From Clostridiaceae bacterium (GTDB taxonomy: Bacteria; Bacillota; Clostridia; Lutisporales; Lutisporaceae), in NCBI GenBank assembly GCA_003527145.1, contig DPSW01000073.1:1-7651 (forward strand): a DNA stretch of 7,651 nucleotides, in the 5' to 3' direction. A program made the translations under genes and the position numbers. The notes under the pieces were generated by a model. It saw only the letters and a list, made by a program, of their open reading frames with translations, was not told the origin of the DNA and ran no database searches. Position 1 is the first letter of the stretch. Each line of letters begins with the position of its first letter. Shown here in pieces: positions 1-6,527 of this stretch.

Positions 1-1363
1 GGGTCATTTTGCTCAGCACAGACATAGCTGAGAAGTTGCCCATAGGTCCCACAATAGCAAAGCCCGGGCCTATATTGCCCAATGTCGCCGCCACAGAGGA
101 CAAGGTAGTAACGATATCAAAATCATCAAGAGACACTATTAGCGAAGCCGCCACAAAAATAAAAATATAAGCAAAAAAGAAGCTTTTAATTTCCGACAGC
201 GTCCTCTCATCAACAGCTCTACCGCCAATCCTCACAGGATATACTGCCCTTGGGTGGATTATTTGCATAAGCTCAGTTTTCATGGTTTTAATGAGCAATA
301 GTATCCTTATATTCTTTATTCCTCCGCCGGTAGAGCCGGCACATCCTCCTATGAACATCAAAAAGAATAAGATCAACTTGGAGAATATGGGCCATTTATC
401 AAAGTCTGTGGAACTGTAGCCTGTAGTAGTTATTATTGATGCTACCTGGAACGAAGAATGTCTCAGGGATTCCCCCAGGTCAGAAAAAATATTTCCATAT
501 AGATCTATAGTTATGAGTATTATTGATATAGAGACTACAGCTATATAGAACCTGAATTCCCCATCCTTGAACAAGGCCTTAAAGTTGCCCTTTATGGCCT
601 GATAATACAGGGAAAAGTTAGCTCCGCACATAAGCATGAATACGGTTATTATAACTTCTGCAAATACGTTGTTGTAAGCACCTACGCTGATATTTTTGCT
701 GGAAAAGCCACCGGTGCCGACAGTGCCAAAGGTGTGAATGCAAGCGTCAAACACCGGCATTCCGGCTATTACTAAAAATATTATTTGAATCACCGTTATA
801 ACAAGATATATTCCATACAATATTTTGGCAGTCTTGCCAACTCTGGGAACAAGCTTTCCCGGATTTGGTCCGGGACTTTCGGCCTTCATTATCTGAAGCG
901 TTCCTGCACCTACCGATGGAAGTATGGCTAATGTGAATACCAGTACTCCCATTCCCCCTACCCAATGGGTAAAGCTTCTCCAGAACAAAATGCTCTTTGG
1001 AAGGCTTTCAACTTCCATGAGAATGCTTGCACCAGTGGTAGTGAAGCCTGAAACCGCCTCAAAAAAGCTATCCACCAGCGATGGTATGGATCTGCTGAGA
1101 TAAAAAGGCAAAGAACCGAAAAAGGATACCAATACCCAGCCAAAACCTACGATGGCAAAGCCATCCCTTGCATATATGCTTTTGCTTTGAGGCTTCAGGT
1201 TTATCAGTGCAAGCCCGACTGCTATGAGCATCAAAAGCGTATAGGCAAAAGATTTCATTGCCCCGTCATTATATATGCCTGAAACTGCAAGAGAGGGTGT
1301 TATAGCGATAGCTTCACATATTAATAATATCCCCAAGCTTTTTAATACCATTTTGAAGTTCAC
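1..1363 (-). CDS. trkH: Trk-type potassium uptake protein TrkH, 3' end outside window
   Basis: This encodes the membrane-embedded K+-translocating subunit of a Trk system, gated by the cytoplasmic TrkA encoded just upstream. Translation from 1363 gives 454 residues and runs off the left edge; about 30 C-terminal residues should be missing, since the family is usually near 480. All four selectivity-filter loops are visible: VSGFTTTG (residues 104-111), TFGTVGTGGF (211-220), ITTTGYSS (311-318) and ATLGNIGPG (426-434). The glycine-rich intramembrane segment GGCAGSTGGGIK (339-350) is also typical. Long hydrophobic helices alternate with these loops. I chose the GTG start at 1361-1363 because AGGAGG (minus strand, 1372-1377) lies 8 nt before it. 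An in-frame ATG four codons later (1349-1351) is too far from this site. The gene overlaps trkA by 50 bp, which suggests translational coupling. Assignment to TrkH/KtrB is firm; TrkH rather than KtrB follows from pairing with a full two-domain TrkA. Confidence 0.95.
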   Translation of the reverse strand, partial: MNFKMVLKSLGILLICEAIAITPSLAVSGIYNDGAMKSFAYTLLMLIAVGLALINLKPQSKSIYARDGFAIVGFGWVLVSFFGSLPFYLSRSIPSLVDSFFEAVSGFTTTGASILMEVESLPKSILFWRSFTHWVGGMGVLVFTLAILPSVGAGTLQIMKAESPGPNPGKLVPRVGKTAKILYGIYLVITVIQIIFLVIAGMPVFDACIHTFGTVGTGGFSSKNISVGAYNNVFAEVIITVFMLMCGANFSLYYQAIKGNFKALFKDGEFRFYIAVVSISIILITIDLYGNIFSDLGESLRHSSFQVASIITTTGYSSTDFDKWPIFSKLILFFLMFIGGCAGSTGGGIKNIRILLLIKTMKTELMQIIHPRAVYPVRIGGRAVDERTLSEIKSFFFAYIFIFVAASLIVSLDDFDIVTTLSSVAATLGNIGPGFAIVGPMGNFSAMSVLSKMT

Positions 1364-2720
1364 TTTGAATCCCTCCTATGAAGCCCCCGACAAGCTCATC
1401 CAGATCTTCTATTTTTCTATTTTTTATTATGATTATTACCCTGTCATCTTTGCATATTACATCGTCCCCGTGGGGTATGACGATTTGATTTTTCCTCACT
1501 ATAGTAGCAACAATCACGTCCTTGGGAAGCTTCAGTTTTTTAAGAGGTATATTCAACATCTTGCTGCCCTGTTTTGGTATAAATTCCAATATTTCGGCTT
1601 GTCCTTCAACTATTCTGTATAGAGTTTCTATGGAGTTGCCTCTCACATATTTTAAGATCTGATTGGTGGTTGTGATTTTGGGACATATGACGCTATCTAT
1701 ACCCAGCTTGGTTACCACTCCCATATAATTTATTCTGCTTATTTTTGAAACAACCCACTTTGCTCCATTCTGCTTGGCAATCAAAGCCGAAATCAGATTC
1801 TCCTCATCCATTCCCGTCAAGGATATGAATACATCCATTTCTCCGATGTTTTCAGATAGGAGTACCTCCTCATCGGTGCCGTCGCCGTTTATTACAAGCG
1901 TGTTGGGAAGCAAATCCGCAAATTCATCGCATTTCTCCCTGTCTATTTCAATGATCTTAACCTTAATGCCCATTTCATGAAGCATTTTTGTCAAGTAATA
2001 TGCTATTCTGCCGGCACCAACTATCATAACATTCCTTATCTTAGTATGGCTTTGGCTCCAGCCTTTGAAAAAGTTCATAATACCTGAAGGATTACCTAGA
2101 ATATATATATTGTCATCCACCTGTATCTCAAAATCTCCATTTGGCACAATGACCTCGCCATTTCTGACGACTGCTCCTATCAGAATAGGATGCAAATTTT
2201 TGTTTGACAAATCCTTTAGCTTTACGCCTGCAATAGGCATATCCTCTGTAATCTTCACTTCGATCATCTTCACTCTGCCTTTTGCAAAGCTTTCCACATT
2301 TGCTGCCGAAGGAAAGGTGAGGCTTCTGGCTATCTCTTCTGCAGCAGCATGCTCGGGGTTTATCACCATGTCTATCCCTACTTCTTCCTTGAGCATGGTC
2401 AATTCACGGGCATATTCAGGGTCTCTTATCCTTGCTATAGTGCTGAATGCACCCAGTTTTTTGCCGGTCAGGCAGCAAACCATGTTTACCTCATCGCTGT
2501 CTGTTACCGCAATCAAAAGATCCGTTTCTTTGATACCGGCTTCTATCAGTATATTGGTGCTCACACCATTTCCCTTGATGCACAACACGTCCAAATTTTC
2601 TTCTGCTTTCTGCAAGGCCTCTTGATCGTTATCTACTATAGTAACGTCATGGTCCTCCTTAGAAAGATTCAAAGCAAGATTGTAGCCTACCTTTCCTGCT
2701 CCGATTATTATAATACGCAT
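1314..2720 (-). CDS. trkA: Trk system potassium uptake regulatory protein TrkA
   Basis: This is the cytoplasmic NAD(H)-binding gating protein of the Trk K+ uptake system and acts on the TrkH product of the overlapping downstream gene. The 468-residue protein has the duplicated layout of full-length TrkA (about 458 residues in E. coli). The first Rossmann domain has GAGKVG at 7-12 with acidic D30 at the end of the second strand, followed by an RCK C-terminal domain up to about 215. The second Rossmann domain has GAGRIA at 235-240 with E258 and D260, followed by a second RCK C-terminal domain up to about 435. I chose the ATG at 2718-2720 because GGAGGG (2727-2732, minus) lies 6 nt upstream and the protein then begins MRIIIIGAG. 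An in-frame start at 2765 would add 15 unlikely residues and overlap the leader. The last Gly of the second GxGxxG motif is Ala, which may mean weaker or different nucleotide binding there. The stop lies 50 bp inside trkH. Confidence 0.96.
   Translation of the reverse strand: MRIIIIGAGKVGYNLALNLSKEDHDVTIVDNDQEALQKAEENLDVLCIKGNGVSTNILIEAGIKETDLLIAVTDSDEVNMVCCLTGKKLGAFSTIARIRDPEYARELTMLKEEVGIDMVINPEHAAAEEIARSLTFPSAANVESFAKGRVKMIEVKITEDMPIAGVKLKDLSNKNLHPILIGAVVRNGEVIVPNGDFEIQVDDNIYILGNPSGIMNFFKGWSQSHTKIRNVMIVGAGRIAYYLTKMLHEMGIKVKIIEIDREKCDEFADLLPNTLVINGDGTDEEVLLSENIGEMDVFISLTGMDEENLISALIAKQNGAKWVVSKISRINYMGVVTKLGIDSVICPKITTTNQILKYVRGNSIETLYRIVEGQAEILEFIPKQGSKMLNIPLKKLKLPKDVIVATIVRKNQIVIPHGDDVICKDDRVIIIIKNRKIEDLDELVGGFIGGIQSELQNGIKKLGDIINM
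1371..1377 (-). promoter_or_regulatory. Ribosome binding site that fixes the GTG start of trkH
   Basis: AGGAGGG on the minus strand lies inside the 3' part of trkA. It is 7-8 nt from the GTG at 1363, but 19-20 nt from the downstream in-frame ATG at 1351, so it favours the GTG start. Confidence 0.8.
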
Positions 2721-2773
2721 TAGGTTCCCTCCAAAGTACCCGATAATATAATTTTGGGAAATCAATAATAATA

Positions 2774-2782
2774 ATTATAGCA
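2774..2782 (-). promoter_or_regulatory. Extended -10 promoter candidate for trkA-trkH
   Basis: The minus strand reads TGCTATAAT, a perfect TATAAT preceded by the TGn of extended -10 promoters. It lies about 54 nt upstream of the trkA ATG and would give a leader of roughly 45-50 nt. No good TTGACA lies 16-18 nt upstream, as is common for extended -10 promoters. Inferred from sequence only. Confidence 0.6.
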
Positions 2783-3133
2783 TTTATTTAGAACAAAGTC
2801 TTCCGTTAGCAAATTTTGATAGCTAAAGAAAATTTATACTTCCCTATGCATTTTAAAAAAACATAAATTGGCGCATAAATAATTCTACATTAATACTTCA
2901 ATAACAGCAACTTCAATAGGAAGAGTGTTTTATCGCTAATTTGACCGATTTCTCGTGAATTTTAATGAATATGTCTTATTAGTGCTGGAATATTTCATCT
3001 ATATCGTATTTTTTAGCTTTCTCTTATAACTTGACGTATAGTATAGGCAAATTTTCTCCTATCCTCCTCAAGTTATTTACATGTGTCTATGATAATACAA
3101 TAACTGCCTGCTTACAAGCATTCTTCAAATCGC
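2783..3133. other. AT-rich intergenic region without a convincing gene
   Basis: About 350 bp between the trkA promoter and the cwlD terminator. I read all frames and saw only very short stop-interrupted stretches and no ORF with a credible ribosome binding site. It holds a nested inverted repeat (3026-3076), a small TGCTT/AAGCA hairpin (3109-3120) and an AT-rich repeat AAATTTT/AAAATTT around 2811-2835. I recognise no riboswitch or known RNA family here. Confidence 0.6.
3026..3076. repeat. Nested inverted repeat in intergenic DNA
   Basis: ATAACTTGA (3026-3034) is matched exactly by its reverse complement TCAAGTTAT (3068-3076). Inside it, ATAGG (3043-3047) pairs with CCTAT (3058-3062) around a 10-nt loop. 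On the minus strand, GAGGAGGATAGGAG lies between the arms and resembles a ribosome binding site, but no ORF of useful length follows it. There is no adjacent T-run, so it is not a standard terminator. It could be an operator, a small non-coding RNA fold or a mobile-element remnant. Confidence 0.5.
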
Positions 3134-3173
3134 AAAAAACAAAGCTAAGAAAATAAATATTATCTTAGCTTTG
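3134..3173 (-). terminator. Rho-independent terminator downstream of cwlD
   Basis: An 11-bp perfect stem, CAAAGCTAAGA (3140-3150) with TCTTAGCTTTG (3163-3173), has a 12-nt AT-rich loop. On the minus strand it is followed directly by TTTTTT (3134-3139). It begins about 33 nt after the cwlD stop and is oriented to end cwlD transcription before the trkA region. Confidence 0.88.
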
Positions 3174-3206
3174 CATGCTTAACTATAATTTTCTGATGGG
3201 TTGATA

Positions 3207-3929
3207 TCAGCTTTTGCCTTCTAAATATTTCATGATGCCCATAAAAATTCCCCAGGCAATCTTCTCCTGAAACTTATCTTCCTGCAGCAGCTTCTCTTCC
3301 TGGTGATTTGAAAGAAAGCCGCATTCTACCAGAACCCCTGGCATCTTGTTATTTTTCAATATATACAGTGTATTTATCCCTTTAGCCTGTCTCGTATTTC
3401 CATTTTGAATGACATCGATCATTTCACCCTGGATAAGCTCGGCCAATTTCTTGTCTTCTTCATTGCCCGCCATATAAAAGCATTGTGCTCCGTAATATTG
3501 GGATTGGGGGAAGGAATTCAAATGTATGCTGATGAATATATCGGCTCCGGATTCATTTATCATTTTATGCCGCTCTCTGAGGTCATCATTTTTTTTATCC
3601 CTTATCCTCGTTTTGCCGTCACCATATAGACCGCTGTCATCCTCCCTGATCATCAAACCGACTCCGCCTGACTGTTCAATAAGCTTTCTGAGCTTCAAGG
3701 CTATTTGGAGGTTTATATCATCTTCCACTGCTCCTGTTATTCCTACCGCTCCCGGATCTATGCCTCCATGTCCGGGATCAATCATTATCACTTTATTCTT
3801 CATAGGAAGCCTATAGGCATTCATTGCATCGGTGTAAATAAAGGTAGAACTAAGCAAGAGCAGCATCAGTCCTAAAATTCCGGCTCCCAATTTTATCAGA
3901 AGCCTTCTATCTACTATAATAAGCTTCAA
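3207..3929 (-). CDS. cwlD: N-acetylmuramoyl-L-alanine amidase, CwlD type (spore cortex)
   Basis: This zinc amidase (Amidase_3 family) cleaves the bond between N-acetylmuramic acid and L-alanine in peptidoglycan. CwlD of Bacillus, 237 residues, strips peptides from muramic acid in the forming spore cortex so that muramic delta-lactam can be made. Read from the TTG at 3927-3929 the protein has 240 residues. It has a short basic N-terminus, one membrane segment at about 12-33 (signal anchor), and the catalytic domain from about 46. Visible motifs are IDPGHGGIDPGAVG (50-63; Zn ligand H54), E69 in AVEDDINL, ISIHLNS (133-139; H136) and VECGFLSN (201-208; catalytic E202). There are no extra binding domains, as expected for CwlD. 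TTG is preferred because GGAGGTGG lies 7 nt upstream; the in-frame GTG at 3950 would place that site inside the gene. The family is certain. CwlD rather than another small amidase rests on size, N-terminal anchor and single-domain layout. Confidence 0.9.
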   Translation of the reverse strand: MKLIIVDRRLLIKLGAGILGLMLLLLSSTFIYTDAMNAYRLPMKNKVIMIDPGHGGIDPGAVGITGAVEDDINLQIALKLRKLIEQSGGVGLMIREDDSGLYGDGKTRIRDKKNDDLRERHKMINESGADIFISIHLNSFPQSQYYGAQCFYMAGNEEDKKLAELIQGEMIDVIQNGNTRQAKGINTLYILKNNKMPGVLVECGFLSNHQEEKLLQEDKFQEKIAWGIFMGIMKYLEGKS

Positions 3930-3933
3930 TATA

Positions 3934-3941
3934 CCACCTCC
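3934..3941 (-). promoter_or_regulatory. Ribosome binding site that fixes the TTG start of cwlD
   Basis: The minus strand reads GGAGGTGG, an almost ideal anti-Shine-Dalgarno match. The GGAGG core is at 3937-3941, 7 nt from the TTG at 3929. It overlaps the reading frame that would be opened by the upstream GTG at 3950, which argues against that GTG. Confidence 0.75.
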
Positions 3942-3954
3942 AAAAAACACTTAT

Positions 3955-3984
3955 ATAATAAGGTATAAATAATAAGTATGTCAT
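3955..3984 (-). promoter_or_regulatory. Candidate promoter for cwlD
   Basis: On the minus strand, ATGACA (3979-3984, 5 of 6 to TTGACA) and TATTAT (3955-3960, 5 of 6 to TATAAT) are spaced by 18 nt, just upstream of the cwlD ribosome binding site. The same stretch contains CATACTTAT, which loosely resembles -10 elements of sporulation sigma factors such as SigE or SigG. I find no matching -35 at the right distance, so which sigma factor acts is open. Confidence 0.4.
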
Positions 3985-4012
3985 ATTCATATAAATTTCA
4001 TTATGCTATAAT
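3984..4012 (+). promoter_or_regulatory. Extended -10 promoter for the M29 aminopeptidase gene
   Basis: TGCTATAAT at 4004-4012 is a perfect TATAAT with the extended TGn element, 32 nt before the start codon. A weak -35, TATTCA (3984-3989), is spaced by 17 nt. It abuts the -35 of the divergent cwlD promoter candidate, so the two promoters would be back to back. Confidence 0.6.
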
Positions 4013-4031
4013 ATTTATTATATATATTCTG

Positions 4032-4037
4032 AGGAGG
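4032..4037 (+). promoter_or_regulatory. Ribosome binding site that fixes the TTG start of the aminopeptidase
   Basis: AGGAGG, within GAGGAGGGG (4031-4039), lies 7 nt before the TTG at 4045-4047. No ATG or GTG in this frame lies near it, so the TTG is the best start. Confidence 0.75.
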
Positions 4038-4044
4038 GGTTAGT

Positions 4045-5148
4045 TTGGGAGATATTAGAATCAGCAGATTGGCAAAATTATTGGTGCATTACAGCTTGAG
4101 GTTGAAAAAGGGAGAAACCGTAATGATTCAGTCCAAAATTATATGCGCTCCCCTGGTAAGAGAAGTCTATAAGGAAGCTCTTCTTGCCGGTGCGCATCCT
4201 ATGATTTTTAACAGCCTGGAGGATGACAGAGAGATACTCCTTAAATATGGGAATGATGAGCAGTTATCCTATATAGCGCCTTATTCCGTTGAGCTTATTA
4301 AGAATGTGGATGCTTATCTGACCATATGGGGCGAGGATAATACAAAATCACTATCCAACATAGATCCGGCCAGGATGAAGCTGAGATCTCAGGCTATGAC
4401 TGAATACAACAAAATCTACATGGATAGGATGGGAAGCGGCGCCTTGAGATGGTGCGGTACTCAGTATCCGACCAATGGAAGCGCCATGGATGCCGAAATG
4501 TCATTATCCGAATATGAGGATTTTGTTTATGAGGCCGGTCATATAGATTCAGATGATCCTGTTGCTCACTGGACAAAGGTCCATGAAGAGCAGGAAAGGC
4601 TTGTAAAAATACTGAATACAAAATCGGATTTTGAAATAATCGCAAAGGATACCCATTTGAAGCTCAGTACAAAGGGCAGGACCTGGGAAAACTGCGATGG
4701 CAGGGTAAACTTCCCCGATGGTGAAATATTTACTTCCCCGGTAGAGGATTCGGTAAACGGTTATATAAGGTATACATATCCTGCCATATATGGCGGAAGG
4801 GAAGTGCAGGATATAACTTTGACCTTTAAGGATGGAAAAGTAGTGGATGCAAAGGCAGCAAAAGGTGAAGATTACTTGCTCCAGATGCTGGATATAGATG
4901 AGGGTGCTAAATTTGTGGGCGAATTTGCCATAGGCACCAACTATGATATTGAAAAGTTTACCAAGAATATATTGTTTGATGAGAAGATCGGCGGTACCAT
5001 ACATATAGCAGTAGGAGCAGGAATGCCGGAATGCGGGAGCAAGAATGCGTCCAGCCTTCATTGGGATATGATATGCGATATGAAGGACGGCGGAGAGATT
5101 TATGCCGACGGTGGATTGATATATAAGGATGGAAAGCTTCTCATATAG
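4045..5148 (+). CDS. M29-family (thermophilic-type) metallo-aminopeptidase
   Basis: This is a cytoplasmic dimetal aminopeptidase of the AmpS/AmpT/PepS (peptidase M29) family, which removes N-terminal residues from peptides. The 367-residue product is shorter than AmpT of Thermus (about 408) but near the size of many clostridial members. The metal-ligand pattern is readable: E227 in FPDGEIFTSPVEDSVNG, E293 in VGEFAIGTN, H320 in TIHIAVG, and H339 and D341 in SSLHWD. These align by order and spacing with AmpT E250, E316, H345, H376 and D378. The conserved tyrosine seven residues after the H345 equivalent (AmpT Y352, proposed to be catalytic) is methionine here (M327), so activity could differ. 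The TTG start is supported by a strong ribosome binding site, and the reading MGDIRISRLAKLLVHYSL matches the usual family N-terminus. The gene stands alone, divergent from cwlD and convergent with dpaL, with its own promoter. The family is secure; substrate range cannot be read. Confidence 0.9.
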   Translation: MGDIRISRLAKLLVHYSLRLKKGETVMIQSKIICAPLVREVYKEALLAGAHPMIFNSLEDDREILLKYGNDEQLSYIAPYSVELIKNVDAYLTIWGEDNTKSLSNIDPARMKLRSQAMTEYNKIYMDRMGSGALRWCGTQYPTNGSAMDAEMSLSEYEDFVYEAGHIDSDDPVAHWTKVHEEQERLVKILNTKSDFEIIAKDTHLKLSTKGRTWENCDGRVNFPDGEIFTSPVEDSVNGYIRYTYPAIYGGREVQDITLTFKDGKVVDAKAAKGEDYLLQMLDIDEGAKFVGEFAIGTNYDIEKFTKNILFDEKIGGTIHIAVGAGMPECGSKNASSLHWDMICDMKDGGEIYADGGLIYKDGKLLI

Positions 5149-5207
5149 CAGCTATGAATAAGCCTTGATTAAAAATGTTGACATATATAAGCGGGAATAT
5201 TGTAAAG

Positions 5208-5239
5208 AGGCTAAGAGCAAGGTTACTTATTCTTAGCCT
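5208..5239. terminator. Bidirectional terminator-like hairpin between convergent genes
   Basis: AGGCTAAGA (5208-5216) pairs with TCTTAGCCT (5231-5239) in a 9-bp perfect stem around a 14-nt loop. The aminopeptidase gene ends at 5148 on one side and dpaL at 5246 on the other. T-runs are short on both strands (TTTAATT on plus, CTCTTT on minus), so it may act in both directions but weakly. Confidence 0.65.
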
Positions 5240-5245
5240 TTAATT

Positions 5246-6481
5246 CTAAACATTTACGCCCCCAGGGCAATATCCGTCCCATACTACTTTTCTGTAACCC
5301 TCTATATCAGTATCACCCTCGGTGCTGATGATCAGAATCCTTGAAGCTTTATCCAGCTTCAGCTTGTCTTTGAGTTCCTTATATTCGGTTTTTTGCATTA
5401 TCAGGCTTATCAAGCCTGTTCCCACAGCACCGGACTCCCCGGATATTATCCTGGGATCGCTTTTTATGGGATTTGCCAATATCCTCATCCCTCTTGCAGC
5501 AACATAATCCGGACAGGATATGAACATATCCGCATAATCCCTTAATATCTTCCAGCCTATTGTATTGGGCTCACCGCATGCCAGGCCTGCCATAATGGTA
5601 TCCATATGGCCTGTTACAGCATGGGGCCTTCCGTCATTTATAACCGCAGATCTATATAAGCAATCCGCCTTATCAGGCTCTACAATGGCAGATATGAGCC
5701 TGTCGTTTCCATATTTGTCTACGAAATATCCAAGCATTGCTGCGGCAAAAGATCCTACTCCGGCCTGGAGGAATACATGAGTCGGTTCTCCGTAGTCTAA
5801 TGCCCTTAGCTGCTCCTCAACCTCATCTGCTATTGTTGCATAGCCTTGCATGATCCACCGGGGAATTTCCTCATAGCCCTCCCAAGCTGTATCTTGTACC
5901 ATTACTCCATTATTTTTGAGGGCATATTCATTTGCCAGTCTCACGGCATCATCATAGTTGTACTCAGTTATACAAGCTTCCGCGCCTTCATTTCTAATGT
6001 TTTCGAGCCTCATCTCCGCAGAGCCCTTAGGCATGAATACTACTGATCTATATCCCATCTCTCTTGATGCCCAAGCAACTCCTCTTCCGTGATTTCCATC
6101 GGTTGCAGTGACAAAAACGGTATCTCCCAGCTTTGTTTTTGTATCTTCCGATACTAAATTGCTATATGTCAAATTCTCCAAACCCATATTGGTTTTGTCA
6201 CATATATATCTGCCTATTGCGTATGATCCTCCCAGTACCTTAAAGGCATTAAGTCCGAATCTATAAGATTCATCCTTAATCCAAATATTTGACACATTCA
6301 ATTCTTTCGACAGGTTTGATAAATCATGCAAGGGTGTTGCTGCATATTGAGGAAAGCTCTTGTGAAAATCTCTTACACCGGATACAACATCTCTGGATAT
6401 GAAATCTACCTTCACCTTTTTCCCTTGCCTGTTTCTCGCTTCTGTGTTTTCAATCCATTTCAAGTCTGAATAGTTGCTCAT
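5246..6481 (-). CDS. dpaL: 2,3-diaminopropionate ammonia-lyase
   Basis: This PLP-dependent fold-type II enzyme (YgeX/DpaL) converts 2,3-diaminopropionate to pyruvate and two ammonia. The 411-residue protein is close to E. coli YgeX (398). The PLP lysine is K81 in GLNAFKVLGGSYA. TATDGNHGRGVAW (125-137) carries D128, and VQDTAWEGY (195-203) carries D197. From memory, these two correspond to D120 and D189 of the enterobacterial enzyme, which help it act on both D and L isomers. QAGVGSFAAA (239-248) is the PLP phosphate-binding loop. SGESGAVG (347-354) and ISTEGDTD (385-392) are further conserved stretches. The ATG at 6479-6481 has AGGAGG (6488-6493) 6 nt upstream. The gene follows the flavoprotein gene after 46 bp with no terminator between them, so the two are probably cotranscribed. 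It ends at a hairpin shared with the convergent aminopeptidase gene. A threonine-dehydratase-type activity is the main alternative, but the paired aspartates favour DpaL. Confidence 0.93.
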   Translation of the reverse strand: MSNYSDLKWIENTEARNRQGKKVKVDFISRDVVSGVRDFHKSFPQYAATPLHDLSNLSKELNVSNIWIKDESYRFGLNAFKVLGGSYAIGRYICDKTNMGLENLTYSNLVSEDTKTKLGDTVFVTATDGNHGRGVAWASREMGYRSVVFMPKGSAEMRLENIRNEGAEACITEYNYDDAVRLANEYALKNNGVMVQDTAWEGYEEIPRWIMQGYATIADEVEEQLRALDYGEPTHVFLQAGVGSFAAAMLGYFVDKYGNDRLISAIVEPDKADCLYRSAVINDGRPHAVTGHMDTIMAGLACGEPNTIGWKILRDYADMFISCPDYVAARGMRILANPIKSDPRIISGESGAVGTGLISLIMQKTEYKELKDKLKLDKASRILIISTEGDTDIEGYRKVVWDGYCPGGVNV

Positions 6482-6527
6482 TCCAAACCTCCTACCTTCT
6501 GAACTCTGAGTATTGCCGCATAATACG

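Noticed and set aside
1275..1622. Plus-strand open frame of 115 codons over the trkA/trkH junction
   Set aside because: It lies wholly antisense to trkA and trkH, has no ribosome binding site and its product resembles nothing I recognise. It is a shadow of the real genes.
2065..2723. Plus-strand open frames of 186 and 124 codons opposite trkA
   Set aside because: Both are antisense to the strongly supported TrkA reading frame and lack start signals.
2721..2880. Possible cyclic-di-AMP (ydaO-type) riboswitch upstream of trkA
   Set aside because: Such elements are common before potassium-transport genes in Firmicutes, but the inferred leader is only about 45-50 nt and none of the conserved core segments is visible.
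3021..3060. Micro-ORF of 8 codons (MPILYVKL) on the minus strand after AGGAG
   Set aside because: It is too short to support, starts with TTG and lies inside the inverted repeat. Past the stop the frame reads a further short stretch that I could not match to a family, so I do not call a gene or pseudogene.
4549..5061. Minus-strand open frame of 170 codons opposite the aminopeptidase gene
   Set aside because: The plus-strand M29 reading carries all the family motifs; this frame has no recognisable content.
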